A stretch of 64,000 nucleotides of DNA from Nereocystis luetkeana (GCA_031213475.1 JARUPZ010000034.1:3867114-3931113), one strand, 5' to 3'; counted from the stretch's first letter, positions 44,196 to 56,127 are shown. Made by a program: numbers and translations. Notes: generated from the letters alone by a model not told the origin.

Positions 44196-44994
44196 AACAC
44201 ACGCTCGGGCGATCTCCCGGGGAATTTCCTCGCCAAAACCATCTATATTTCACGTATATACACTACTGTGTACTACTGTTAAGAGTCCACACACCATACC
44301 GTACCATACAATACCATACATACTTGCGAGACTTCCAAGCAAGGGGAGAGGTCGTGCGGGCGAGCCAATAACTGTAGTAGCGAACCATGCCGCGCACAAT
44401 GTGTATAGAATACGCACGCGCAAAGATCGTGTCAGTTTTCCCTATTGCGCTCCGCCACGCGAAGGTTGTAGACGGTACTCGCAGCCCTTTGCGACCAACT
44501 ATTCCATTATTCATACAGTAAGGCCGTCTGATATGCGGAACTTTTGTTTTCAGGATACAAAGAGAGGTTCGTTTTTTCTTTAAGGTGATTTTTGGCCCCG
44601 TAAAGTGCGGAAATCGAGAACGAGTCCAACCATTCTATTAATAGGAGAGATACCAAGATGTGTTTCCCGCTTTTCGAAAGAGGCAGTTGCAATAATTTCA
44701 GACTAGCGCATTTTTCAAAGTTTTCTAGAAAAAAAAAAGGTTGATCAAACAGAGCCCATTTAACACCCACTTTTGGTCTGACTAGACTATCTACGACAAT
44801 TGCAAAAATGAGCTACGTACGAGTGGTTCAAAACTCTCGCAAATGTGACCCCCGAGAAGCGGAAAACTGATCTCGGCACCTCTCCGAAAGTAGCCAAATT
44901 CATTCAGAGAAGAGCTGACTCGATTTCCTCGCTTTCCGAGGTAAAAATTGACATGAAAGCAAAAACGAACTCAGTTTGTGACGAAAAAAAAAGC

Positions 44995-45677
44995 CCTTAA
45001 GGGTCGATCTTAACGATGCGTGTTTTTCAGTTTTTTTTCGGAATTTTCCAGAAATTTCGGTATTTTCAAGAAATATTTTCGGGAAAAGCCGAAAAACTTC
45101 ACCCCCCCAAATAATCGCCTCGAAGTTTTTAGTTTTTAGGGTTTTTCAGGGAAATTAGGTACAAGGCCGTAGAGGATCGGGCAACCGCACCGCTCGAGCT
45201 GTGCCACCACTCGTGAGCGCACAGAGCTGACAGGGGTCGTTCCTAAGGTCACTCGCAAGTCATGGCCGAATGCAGAAGGCGCAATAGCTTTTTGGGCTCT
45301 CGTGGCCGAGTTCACAAGGTGACCGCACCGAGGTGGCCGACCGACTGAGCTCGGTGACAGCAATAGCTGAGACTTTGTTGCTTTGGGCAAGCGTTGGGCG
45401 TTGTTGCGTGACGAGTTGGTGATGGATTTCACTCCCCAAGGCACCGACACCTGCCTACGAGTCAGGCCGATGACTGTGGGGCCACCGCACGCATGGGTTC
45501 CGCGAGCGCAGCTGCTGTAGGGACGGTTCTGTGCCGGGTGGACGATTATTTCCCCGAGCCAACGGAGGCACTTACTCGATAAGATTCAACCCTCGCTGAA
45601 TTTGGTGAAATGCCGAAATTTCAGGAAAAAAACGAAATACAATAAAAAATGTCGTTAAGATCGACCCTAACAACAAA
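44995..45677. mobile_element. ~680 bp element with TAGGGTCGATCTTAACGA ends
   Basis: AAGGGTCGATCTTAACGATG at 45000 is mirrored at 45651-45672. The following ~50 bp (TTTTTTTTCGGAATTTTCC.GAAATTTCGG) are also mirrored at 45600-45645. The interior contains two imperfect direct repeats with (A/G)CCGCACCG and GAGCTCGGTGAC. No transposase. Family unknown. Confidence 0.7.
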
Positions 45678-45714
45678 CAGCCTATTAATAGAAATCATAT
45701 TTGATACTGGTTGA

Positions 45715-47420
45715 TGAACTTTGCTGAATCTTCTTGGCCCCAATGGGTGGGGTCCGCGGTCTTCACATACCCCAGCCAATGGTGTATACCCGGAGTGGGG
45801 GTTTCCACACCGTGTGGGGCGGCATCGCCCGTGGGGGAAACCGTGTTCGCCCCCGGTTTGTTGGAGCTGTAGACCTATGGAAGACATTCTGATCCGGCTA
45901 TGTGACCGTACCCTCCGCCGGGATCGCTGGGTTAATCAACCCCAGCAAATGAGGCACTCGCAGCTGCGGTTTCCACACCGTGCGGCGCGGTATCGTCCGG
46001 GGAAATCACCACTTTCAACCCTGATTTCTTGGAGGTGTAGACACATGAAAGGATTCCTAGTCCGGAGATTGGACCGTATTATCCCCGGGTGTCACTGGCT
46101 TCACCGACCTCGGAAAATCAATGGTGTACCCGGGGTTGCGGTTGCCACACCGTGCGGAGCAGTATCTCCCCGCGGCATATTTTTCGTCCACAGTATTTTT
46201 ATTTGTAGAGGTTTGGAAGGCTTTCTGATCCGGCGGTAGGACCGTATCCTCCCCTGGTGCCGTCGGCTCTACAAACCCTAGCCCCTCACCAATATTGTAC
46301 CCGAAGTTGGGCTTTTCACATCGTGGGGGGGGGTATCATCTCGATGGATCACCGCTTCCGTTCCCCATTCGTTGGTGTTGTAGATACGTGCAAATATTCA
46401 TGATGGAGAAATGGAGCCATAACCTCCCTGGGTCCATTGGTGTTACGAATTCCGGCCAATGACCATTGTGTACCCGAATTTGAGGTTTCTACACCTTACG
46501 AAACGGTATCGTCCCTAGGGAACACCGATTTCGTCCCCGATTACTTGGAGTTGAAGATGTATGGAAGGCGGTATTGTCCCGGGGGGTCACCGTTTTCGTC
46601 CCCTCCCCAGTTCGTTGGAGTTGGAGATGTGTAGAAAGTTTCTGATGTGGGGATGAAGTCAATAGTTCCCGAGTGCTGTTGTAACCGGAGTTGGGGTTTC
46701 CATACAGTGCGAGGCATTTGCGTCCCTGGGAATGACCGCTTGCGTCCCGGAAAACGTAGGAATTGTGGATAAATAACGGGATACATTATCCGGGGACGGG
46801 AACGTATTTTCCTATGGTGCCGCTGGCGTAGCGAGCTCCATGTCCTATCTCCCAGCCAAGGATTGAAAATCTGGAGTCTTAGCCGATTTTTCCCATGGTT
46901 CCGCTGGCTTTACAAACCCCAGTCAATCAGCAATCAACCAATGGTTTATGGCTCACCCGGGGTTGGGGGTTCCACACCGTGCGTGACGCTATTCCCCCCG
47001 AGGATCATTGCTTTCGTTCCCGATTCGTTGGAGGTGTAGATGTAGATAAACCTATCTGACTCGGGGATGGAGCTTCATCTTCTCCGGGTGCCGCTGGCCT
47101 CACGAACTCCAGCCAAATCAGCAATCAGCCAATGAGGTTGGGATTTCCACACCGTGCGCGACGGTACCGTTCCGGGGGGTCACCGCATACGTCCCCGATT
47201 CGTTGGGATTGTAGATGTGTATGGAAGGATTAATGATGGTCGAATGGGGCCGTATCCTCCCGGGGTTTCTGTATTCACGAACTCCCGCCGGGGATGGGAC
47301 CATATCCTCCCCGTGTGAGGCGGAACCGCAACGTTGCCGCGAGGGGCAACTCTCGCCGCGCGCCCGGAGCTCCCTCATTGGGCGAGGGCGGGCGATGGGA
47401 CCCCGAAGACCAATGATGCG
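45715..47420 (+). repeat. ~171 bp satellite-like array, about 8 units
   Basis: The box GGTTTCCACACCGTG(T/C)G recurs at ~45802, 45971, 46142, 46315, 46487, 46698, 46970 and 47145: steps of 169, 171, 173, 172, 211, 272 and 175. Each unit then has GGTATCGTCC, CGTCCCCGATT(C)GTTGGAG, TGTAGAT..ATGGAAGG, GGACCGTATCCTCCC and TGCCGCTGGC...AACCCCAGCCAAT. Units are diverged. The long frame at 45721-46239 is a by-product. Confidence 0.93.
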
Positions 47421-47800
47421 TCCGGAATTTGAGTCCCAGAAAACGCTGGATTAAAAGCCCTTTGCCCAGTATAATATACACGGACAAGCGAACGGAGAAA
47501 CGCATGACTACAGTACATAACTACATCATAATAGTGGCAAGCGTTGAGGAGCAGTGGACAGCAGCATTCTTCGCACAACACATGCATGAACGTATTTTCA
47601 CGGCAACTAGCAAGCCATGAACGACGAAAATGCTACAACTATCATACTGTTACTACTGTGCTTGGCTTGTTCTACGTTTTGGTTAGTCTAGACCGTCCCT
47701 AGCCCTAGCCCCAGCACTAAATACGGTGGTGCATTACTGCTGTATGTAGTTTAGTGCTATGCCGTATAGTCACGACCGATCATGCGATTGCAGTCGTAGC
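47421..47800. other. No gene recognised
   Basis: Between the satellite-like array and duplicon B. No domain or repeat noted. Confidence 0.45.
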
Positions 47801-48084
47801 TCAAATAGAAGTTCCCGTTGTTGTTGCTGTTGTTGCTGAAGACACCACGTCGTAATATTAATATTAATGCTAACACGGGGCACGCCCGAGATCAATGTAC
47901 AACACTCGCGTCAAGAAAACAGCAATAACATCAACATACCTCGCGCAAAGTAATAACCCGCCGCCAACAGGACGAAAGTCGTCGCAAGCAATATTCCGTC
48001 CCCGCACGCAGCCAAGAAAAACACTCACCACATGCACCACAACCAGGTACCGTACGTACTTATTGCAAAACCCAGGCTTCACAT

Positions 48085-48365
48085 GCCTTTAGGATTGTAG
48101 ACCCCCCCACAGCCACCATCACCGCCATCACCCTCACCTCCGCCATCGCCATCACCGGCGCCACCATAACCACCGCCACCACCACCACCACCACCACCAC
48201 CACCACCACCTCCACGCCGACCACCACCTCCACCTCCACCTCCACCTCCGCCACCACCACCACCACCACCACCCCCACCACCACCACCACCGCCACCACC
48301 ACCACCACCACTACCAGTATCATCCCCACCAACAACACCACCAACACCACCACCTACCAGCGCAT
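48085..48365. repeat. Long (CAC)n-rich tract
   Basis: Nearly continuous CAC/CCA triplets, about twice the length of its partner in A. The poly-Gly and poly-Val frames are artefacts. Confidence 0.96.
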
Positions 48366-48664
48366 TTACCATATGTATCGCAAAAACTGCTTGCAAGTCA
48401 GGACGCGTGGGCTCGGACCAAGCTTAAGTGATTCCGGGCACCCGTACACCTATCAGTGTGCTTGATATGATCTCGATTGCTGAACGCAGCGGTAGCTCCC
48501 CCCCCCGTCACCCTCCCGGTCTCCATGCCAAGAGTCCCAGCAATCCATCATAACTGGGAATGACACACGACAAGTCATTCGCGTGATGTGATCGCAAGCA
48601 TCATTTTGGTATGTTTTTGTTTTGCTAAAACTAAAACTAAAAGGATAGAATAACGATAGATGTA

Positions 48665-48870
48665 CTCGATGCTGGTATGGTGCATTCCTTCTTAATAACT
48701 ACTTCCGCATCATGAACCAAGGTAGCACAAGGCGGAATCTCCCAAAACAAAAAACGGGGGGTGGGTACTGGATGCTGGTATGGCGCATTCCTTCTTAATA
48801 ACTACTTCCGCATCATGAACCAAGGTAGCACAAGGCGGAATCTCCCAAAACAAAAAACTGGGGGTGGGAA
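48665..48870 (+). repeat. ~101 bp recent tandem duplication
   Basis: CTGGTATGG(T/C)GCATTCCTTC...GGCGGAATCTCCCAAAAC is repeated almost perfectly. Duplicon A has one diverged counterpart (17700-17765). Confidence 0.95.
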
Positions 48871-49095
48871 CGGGGGGGGGGAAGCGTGCATTGACAGCAG
48901 AAAAAAAAATCGGAACCGAAATGAAAATAAATCGAGAATAACTTGAAAATAAATCGGAAATCCCTTGAAATCAAAATCGAAAAAATATGACAAAAATAGT
49001 GGAAAAACCTGAAAAAAAGGGAATCGGAGTCGTCCGACCGTTATTAACACCGACTTGTATTATACTATAGTAGTAAATGAAATTGCCGGCAGCAC
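48871..49095. other. A-rich block
   Basis: GGAA(A)TC(A)AAATCGAAAA-type repeats, matching 17815-17940 in A. No gene. Confidence 0.5.
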
Positions 49096-49109
49096 GAATT
49101 TGTCTTCAC

Positions 49110-49350
49110 ACGAACACATACGCTCAGCCAATCGTTGAACTCTAACTCAGCCAACGGCAGACAAGACATGGTCAACGCTCGTACCCCACCAATAGTGGAA
49201 GACGATAAACGGTTGACGCTAACCCAACCAGCGAGAGATGAATTATACATGGTTGACGCTACACCCACCCGGCGAACGACAAACGTTACAGTGTTGGCGC
49301 CGACTCACCCAATGAGAGATGGATGACACACAGTTGACACCGACCTCACT
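49110..49350 (+). repeat. GGTTGACGCT minisatellite
   Basis: ~45 bp units ATGGTTGACGCT(A/C)..CCCACC...CGA(G/C)(A/G)GA, four to five copies. The A counterpart is 18045-18150. Confidence 0.82.
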
Positions 49351-50494
49351 CCGAAACAACTGGGGTGCGGCATCGCCCCGCATCACCTTCCATTCACATC
49401 CTACTCACCGCACTTCCACGCTACGAGTAGCTAATTTCTTATCGCACATACACGCAAGTTGAAGGAAGGAAGAGCGTCCATCCCGTCTCTCCTCCGTCCC
49501 TGCGATATAACCCCCGCATGCCAAATCGCACACTCTCGCGCACACTTGCACACACACACAGTCACGGAAAAAAGTAACAAAACCGCTTCACACCGAGATC
49601 AACAAATCCTTCCGCGACCCGGGTGGGCAAAAGGCTCGAATCCTCGCCCCACCAAAACATAAAAGTACGACCCAACCATGGTCCACCTGATTCCGCCGCT
49701 CGTGCTCGTACGTGTAGAGCCATTGGAGCAGTCTACTGGAAGAAACGCCGTCATAAAGATTGTTCCATACGGTTCCATACGGGGATCAACAAAACCCAAC
49801 GCGTCTCGGGCGGGCAAAGGGGGTCGGCTCCTAGATAGGCAAAAAACAAACCGCTCGCACAACATCCGGTCGACTAGTTGCCGCCGCAGCTTCCTGCCCA
49901 AAACCCTTGATCGGCACCAACGTATATAGCGTACAAATACCACTGAGGCAGTATAATACGTCAGAAATATGCAAAATCGAAGGGCAAGAGGCACAGAATG
50001 CACCAAGAATCTAAGGAACCCGAACGGTATAAGTAACGCTGGCCGTACAGGAGACCGGCAGGGAGGGTGAGGGGTGGGGGGTGGGGGGGACACGAAAACA
50101 AACGAACGCTGATGGAATCTGAAATACCGCAGCTAATCGCGAATTGACCGATCGGAGCGGACTAGAATGTCGCTCGCTCGGTCGGTTGGATGGAAAAAAA
50201 AACGGACTGCGACAAAAAACTCCAAATACGAGAAGAAACAAAGGCTTTTCGCATTTTACAGCGTTCTCTCGGTCTGAAGGGAAACAAGTTAGAAGGATTT
50301 TCGCATGCTGCGGCGTTATGGTCAGCCAGGAGAGGGGACACAGCAAATTGGCCTTTTGTACACTCTTAGTCTGGGGAAAAACAAAGGACTTTCACGTACA
50401 ACTACACGGTATTCTCAAGTCATGAGGAAATCTCGACAAGGCGAGGTCTTCGCGGAATAGTGTCATCTACGGTACTTCGGCGCAAAAGACGAAC

Positions 50495-50715
50495 GGCATT
50501 GATCCGAACCGAAATCAATCCGAACCGATTCGACCCAAATCGAATAAAATAGACCTGAACCAACCTGAATTAGCCGAACTGACCCGAACCATAGCAATCC
50601 AAACGTACCGAATCGGCTCGAGCAGAACTGAACCGAACCGATATCGAGCATAATCGATTCGAACCGATCCGGACGTAACCATACCTAAACGAGCCGAACA
50701 CAACCGACTCAGATC
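50495..50715 (+). repeat. GAACCGA(A/T) minisatellite
   Basis: The B counterpart of 19440-19672, with GAACCGATTCGA and CAATCCGAACC units. Confidence 0.9.
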
Positions 50716-50780
50716 GCGGGGAAACAACGCATACACGCCTCCCGTCAATCTCCGCACGCGTCCCTCCTTGCCCCGCTACC

Positions 50781-52631
50781 CTACCCGCGGGTAAGCCCGG
50801 GCGGAACCATCGCGGCTCGAGCAGCACGCCTCGCGTCTGCGTCGGGCAAACCAAATGTCCGAGTCACAGGAACCAGCAGACCGTCCGAATTCCAGAGCAC
50901 CAACGGTGCCGGCGACACCTCACGCTGAGATTGGCCATCACGCTGACGCCCGAGCAGCACCCTCTGGCGCTCGAGCTGCTCCCGCTGGTGCTCCAGCTCC
51001 GCCTCCTGAAGTTGTAGCTGAACCCTTTGGCCCTGCAGCCGCGCGCTCAGGCGAATCAGCCGTGTCCTCTGCTCGGCTTCCATCCGCTCGTGCATGGAAT
51101 CGTACCCCAGTGCGGGATGGAAGTTACCGTACCGAGGCACTCTCGAAGCCACTGCCCCGGCGGTGTTGCCCTCCAACTCGTCCGCGGTAGCGAGAGGAAT
51201 TTCTCGAATCCGCCTCCAACGCTCACCTTGTTGACATCCGACCCTGGATACACCTGCTCGGGCCACGCCTTCAAAGCCCGGTGGCCCACCCGAGCGAGCT
51301 TGCTCGAACCAACCGGTGCTCCTGTCCCTACCATCGCCGTCGCGGCCGCCGTCAACGCAGATACCCCCACCACCGCCACCCCCGCCAACGCAGACGCCGC
51401 CACCGACGCCACTGCCGCTACCTCCGCCCCCGTAGGCGGCACTACCACCACCACCATCTCCGGCTCGCCCTACCCTGTCGAAAGACCCCGCGCCAGGCGC
51501 AACAGCGGTAGCGGTGGCAGCGGCAGCAGAGGCGACGACGCGTGGCGTCTCAACTACAACTGCCATGTCGCCGCCCGGCGGCGAGTTGACACTCTCCAGA
51601 TCGACCACGCTCATCCAGTGCTGGGAGAGGGAGCGGCGTGGGACCGGCGTGATGAACCCGACACCGGAAACGAGTTGTCCCGTTCCCGTCTCGGTGGGAG
51701 CGCGAGCGCAAGCAGCGAGTTCCTGCGGGTATCTGCGGATGCCTCGGCCCACCGGCGTGCGGACGATGCTTCCCGTAACGCTTCCTGTACTGTCATTATC
51801 GGCGGGACGAATTCCATAAACAGTATTATCATCGCCACCATCGCTGCCGCCGACACCGCCACCACCACCACTACCACTCAGACCGCGGCCGCCGGCGCCG
51901 GCGCCGATACCGCCGGCACCCCTATTGCAGCTGGCACCGATGCCGCTGCCGCTTGTGTATCCCGACAGAGGAGAACCATTCTCCATCGCGATGTTCCTCC
52001 TCCATTGCCTCACACCCGCCGGCACACCCGTTTCTGCCGACAGACCCGGCGCCTCTGCTATCGCCCCATCGATGTCGCGCGACTGTCGAGCCGGGAGGGT
52101 CGCCTCTACCCGCAAGCCCGTGCCGAAAGCCACGGGATGTTCAGTGCTTGTGCGTACACGCTCCGCTACTACTTCATCTCCGAGCGCTGGCTGCTCGAGG
52201 CCTGTGGCCCTCGTGCCGCCTTCGTCGATGCCTGCGGTGCCGCCCAGCGCAACTCCTTCTTGCCGTACAACGGAAGCGTACGACCTTACGTCGCGCAGAC
52301 CACCACCGCCTCCACCACAACCTCCGGCTACATTACCGCGAGGACCCGTAACATCGGTAGCAGCCGTTGCGGCGGCGGCGGTGGTATTGGGCGTCGGCTG
52401 GACCGTGGCCCTCGTACCGCCGCCCGTGGACATAAACATCCTCTCGAGGTCGTCAATATTCCAGCAGTGCTGGGGGAGAGGGGCTTGTGGGGCGGGGCCC
52501 TTGATCCCGGTGCAGGCAATGGTCTGCCCCGGTCCAGTCTCGGTGGCAGCGGTGGCGCGAGCAGCGACCTCCTGCGGGTGCCTGGTGGAGCCTCGGCCCA
52601 GGGGCGTACGGGCGACCATGCCAACGCGCCC
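50781..52631 (-). CDS. Modular Gly/Ala-rich coiled-coil protein, copy B (probable last exon)
   Basis: An unrecognised protein, open for 616 codons after an in-frame GTTTAG (52634-52632) matching the acceptor-like edge of copy A. Two modules (TPLGRG/TPVGRG, PQE(V/L)AA.A.A.TETG, PLPQHCW / SLSQHW, DLE, GG.(T/D)(R/M)A) instead of three. Between them is a ~130-residue segment absent from A, containing RSYASVVRQEGVALGG and ALGDEVVAERVRTS. Then come a long Gly-rich stretch, PPGFEGVARAGVSRVG, and the C-terminal Gln/Arg/Leu coiled-coil segment, which here runs on to TRTFGLPDADARRAARAAMV and stops. Its intact tail is the reference that shows copy A is truncated. Near the stop, CGCGGGTAGGG could also serve as a splice donor. 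Function unknown; possibly one gene with the cyclin exon at 56807-58249. Confidence 0.65.
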   Translation of the reverse strand, partial: GRVGMVARTPLGRGSTRHPQEVAARATAATETGPGQTIACTGIKGPAPQAPLPQHCWNIDDLERMFMSTGGGTRATVQPTPNTTAAAATAATDVTGPRGNVAGGCGGGGGGLRDVRSYASVVRQEGVALGGTAGIDEGGTRATGLEQPALGDEVVAERVRTSTEHPVAFGTGLRVEATLPARQSRDIDGAIAEAPGLSAETGVPAGVRQWRRNIAMENGSPLSGYTSGSGIGASCNRGAGGIGAGAGGRGLSGSGGGGGVGGSDGGDDNTVYGIRPADNDSTGSVTGSIVRTPVGRGIRRYPQELAACARAPTETGTGQLVSGVGFITPVPRRSLSQHWMSVVDLESVNSPPGGDMAVVVETPRVVASAAAATATAVAPGAGSFDRVGRAGDGGGGSAAYGGGGSGSGVGGGVCVGGGGGGGGICVDGGRDGDGRDRSTGWFEQARSGGPPGFEGVARAGVSRVGCQQGERWRRIREIPLATADELEGNTAGAVASRVPRYGNFHPALGYDSMHERMEAEQRTRLIRLSARLQGQRVQLQLQEAELEHQREQLERQRVLLGRQRDGQSQREVSPAPLVLWNSDGLLVPVTRTFGLPDADARRAARAAMVPPGLTRG

Positions 52632-52864
52632 CTAAACGATATTTATTAGTGCAGCAGCAAAAAAATTACGGATGGAGGGGGGAGGGGGGAGGGGGGGGGG
52701 TAAGGTCAAAAGAGGCAAACTTGTGCAGAGGGAAAGGTACGGAGGAAGGGGGAGTTATTGGTGACAGATGTACATTTATACGGTGGGAAAATAACGGAGG
52801 GAGGGTGAGGTTAGGTGAATACAGATTATATATATATGCTGTACAGTGGGATCATACGGAAGGG

Positions 52865-53115
52865 GGGGGGACGGGGTGTACTCATGGCACGCATGGCCGC
52901 AGTCGTATTACCATAGACCCTCGCATCCCTACAATGTCGGGACGGAAAAACTTGGTTTTATCCGACCAGGCAGACACTGCTTGCAACAAGTGCGAAGTGC
53001 CGTGTTGTGCTCGGATAAAGGATGAGCTGCATCCTACCAAGAACCGCTCATGAGCCGGATTTTCTTGCATCTGGGTGACAAATCGACTTCATTGATTCGT
53101 TTTCTGGTGTGACCA
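52865..53115 (+). repeat. Long copy of the poly-G/GTACTC family
   Basis: The B counterpart of 22945-23260: GTACTCATGGCACGCATGGCC, CATAGACCCTCGCATCCC, CAGGCAGACACTGCTTGCAA and GATGAGCTGCATCCTACCAA. Confidence 0.85.
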
Positions 53116-54884
53116 TTTCCATAGACAGCATTGGGTGTGCCATACCACACACGCACATTTCGTGATACGATCAACGCCCCTTTCGGAGTTAAGGTTCTCC
53201 ACTCCAAGCAAATGATCTACGCAACTCGACCACGCCAGCCATGGGTACAGCCCAAAAACAAAACGGCACCCTGCTTGTCTAGCTCACGCAATGATTGGTG
53301 CGTTTTACAGCGTTGTTGATAACCGACGCCAGCTCAGCCTATACAAACCTGGTATGTAATATGGGGGGGGTTAAGGTTAACATAGACTTATTATTTTTCT
53401 ATATGTATTCCGTCTCTCCTACCGGGGATATATCTACCAGGAGATTCGTCCTACAAAAACTGTGTAACAATGTTTAAGCAGTAAACTACCTGGTATAGCT
53501 TCACAGAGGAAGAAACATGGGGGGAGGGGGTTAAGGCTAACTGAGCCCACGTTTTGTTCCTCCCTTCGGGCTATATATTTGCTTAGAGTGTCGTTCGACA
53601 AAAACGATGTGAACTAGTTTAGACTGCAAGTTGTCAGTTTTACAGGGAAACAAGCAAACGGAGGGGTGGGGTAAAGTTAACTGTTTTTCCTTGCTTCCTT
53701 GCATCCGTCTTGACGTCTAGTGATAAGTAAGTCTTTTGAACATGCGTTAAAACGACATAGGTAGGAAAAACAATGAACACAGATGAAAATGTGCGGAGGG
53801 GGGGGGGATAGGGCTGTTTTTTATCCTTCCGTTCCTCCGTCTAAACGTACATCTAGGCCGAGAGTTTTATCCTACAAACGTGGTGTTAATTGTTGAAAGT
53901 CGAAAGTGACGGTTTTACAGAGAGAAGAACTAAGCCGGCGGGCAAAGTGGCTGAGACTAGGTTGACAGAGCAGTGTTACCCCCCTTGCTTCCGTTTACAA
54001 ACAGGGCGTGAAAAATATCAAATTGAGAGCCGATGATTTGACTCAGGAAAAAAACATTGAGGGGGGGGGGGGGGTTGACAGAGTTACATGTGTCTTCCTT
54101 TCTTCCGTCTCTATACCTACTGAGAATAATGTCCTGAAATCACGGTATCAAAAAGTTGAACTTGAACGACAATTCGACAGACTGGAAGAAATATGGGGGG
54201 GGGGGGGCTACGGTTATCGGAGTAGATATTCCCTTGCTTCCGTATATGTATCTACGGAGATATTCGCCCTGCCAGCACGGTGTTGATAACGATAAAACAC
54301 AAAAAGTATAGCTCAACAGAGGTACGGATACGGCGGGAGGGGAGTCAAGGTTAGGTTACCGGAGAAGTTTCTTCACCCTGCTGCCGTCGACTTGGGTGTT
54401 TTTTCTACTGAGAGAGTGCCGTCCTGCTAACGCGGCGTTGTAAAAAAAGTTTCGAGATCTAAAACAATTTTGCTTAACGGAAGAAGACATTATTGTCACA
54501 GTTTTTTTTACATTCGTTGTCCGTGTCTGAAAAAAATTTGAAGCATCTATCAATACTACGAGTGTTTCTCAAATACACCCGAAGCACCAGGCATGGCATC
54601 AACCCCCTTCGGAACCCCGAGATAGTGACCAGAACGACGAAAACAAATGGCGTTATACATCAGCCGTCTACGAGCAACGTGTCGCCCCAAGCAGTACGGG
54701 CAGCGAGAGGCTCATGTTGCGCCCCCCGTGGCGCACGACTCCTTGCACCGACATTTGTCACTCGGACACCATGCTGTACAATATCATCCCCCAATCATCA
54801 CGCAGTGACCGTTGCTGAAATCGTCACTTTTTATTCGTCAGCCATTGTTTCCCCTCTGAAGTCCCAAGAGGGTTAACGTGAAGG

Positions 54885-54985
54885 TGTCTTGCCGTCGACG
54901 CCCAATGTGAGAGTGTTACCTACTGAGCTATAGGGGTAAAAGATCGATCGATACACCCAGCCTAGGGTAATCCTCGTGACACTCC
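54885..54985 (-). ncRNA. tRNA-like repeat
   Basis: Minus strand: GGTGTATCGATCGATC...CCCCTATAGCTCAGTAGGTAA. A box intact, B box degraded. ~250 bp from the better copy at 55141-55245. Confidence 0.55.
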
Positions 54986-55140
54986 CCCCCCCCCCTCTCT
55001 GAACGGCGGGGTCTTTGAAAGGGGCGTCAGTACCGAATCGGCCGTATGCTGACCCACCCGCTTCGATTTCAGTACCTGGGGCACCAGGTAGTTATGTTTT
55101 TAGGAACGCACGCGCTAGCGTTTCTGCAAAAGAAACGTTC

Positions 55141-55245
55141 GAAGTGAGATTCGAACCCGTGTCCTGCCAACGACGCCAAAAGTGAAGGTATTACCTACTG
55201 AGCTATAGGGGTAAAGTATCGATCGATACCCCCAGCGCTGGGGAA
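55141..55245 (-). ncRNA. tRNA-derived SINE-like element, best copy
   Basis: Minus strand: CCAGCGCTGGGGGTATCGATCGATA leader (palindromic), then TAGCTCAGTAGG (pol III A box consensus TRGYNNARNNGG) and, ~40 nt on, GGGTTCGAATCTC (B box GGTTCGANNC). The acceptor arms do not close and no D-stem partner is present, so it is not a working tRNA. Three copies share the leader and A box, as in a tRNA-derived SINE family. Confidence 0.65.
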
Positions 55246-56127
55246 TCCTTACAACACTTAAGTAATACCTTCACATTAGCACGTCAAGCGGATACTTGAT
55301 AGAGGAATGCACCCGGGGGGGGCGGGTCGTCCTACAAAACGAAGGCTTGTGAACGATAACGCTTGACACGGCGATTTCACAGAGAGGGAGGAATATATAT
55401 GGAGGCTCGAGCGTTAGAGTTGGACGAACAGAACGGTTTTACCCCCCTTCGCTACCGCCTGTAAATCTACTGAGAGTGTCGAGCGTCGTTTTCAAAACGT
55501 GGCATTAAAACGTTGATACTTGAAACCATAATGTTTTCAGAGGAAGAAGATTTTTTTTTTTTCTCTCGTTTCCGTGTCTGTATACCAGGTACCAGGTACG
55601 AAATATCTACTGAAGCGCCATTATTATCGAAGAGCTCTTTTATATTTTTCCTGATTTTCCCCTTCTTGTTTCCCGAAATATACCCTGGTAACATTTTTGC
55701 TCTCTGTCCGATTTCTTGAACTCGGAAACAATCCCTGTTTGCCCTTCTTTATTTTTCGAAGAAAGAAGAGGAAACCAGGAAACAACTCCGTGATAAGTTG
55801 ACCCTACGTATATACGAGTGTCGTTCTATGAAAACGTCATCAAAAAGTCAAAGCTTAATAACCACCGTTTGGCAGGGGAATAAAAACAGGGGAGGCACGG
55901 ATTAAGGTTCACCGAGCTGCTTATTTCTTCTTGGTTTCCGTCTACCAAGTGTGTATCTACTCAAAGTGTCACCGGACAACAAGGCAAGAAAAATTGAAAC
56001 GATTATTCGACAGAGGGAGGGGGGGAGGGCCCAACTAACAGAGCTCATTTTTCAAGTGGCCGACTGCGTATGTCCGCTAAGTGTTTCGTTCTACAAGTAT
56101 GGACATGGAAATCTCACACACAGGGGA

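Larger units (their letters stand above)
53370..56110 (+). repeat. Degenerate ~140 bp tandem array B
   Basis: Unit boxes G(6-14), GGTTAAGGTTAAC, TTGCTTCCGTCT, TCTACTGAGAGTGTCGTCCTAC and GTGTTAA. The TTCCGTCT-like box lies near 53403, 53565, 53706, 53848, 53991, 54104, 54240, 54383, 54522, 55572 and 55938. A ~700 bp segment (54560-55260) with tRNA-like repeats interrupts it. Confidence 0.8.

Noticed and set aside
45721..46239. 172-codon protein with HRVGRHRP repeats
   Set aside because: It is a translation of the ~171 bp array, whose unit happens to be a multiple of three in the first steps; later units break the frame.
48060..48396. Poly-Val and poly-Gly frames
   Set aside because: Translations of a CAC microsatellite.
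49595..49650. tRNA 3' end (GGCTCGAATCCTCGCCCCACCA-like)
   Set aside because: No A box or cloverleaf upstream; the motif belongs to a repeated block also at 18475-18520.
51027..52649. 540-codon open frame on the plus strand
   Set aside because: It lies wholly antisense to the coiled-coil exon B. Its openness follows from GC-rich codons on the other strand, and duplicon A has only broken pieces of it.
55141..55212. Functional tRNA gene
   Set aside because: A and B boxes are present but the acceptor and D stems do not pair, and sister copies lack the B box.
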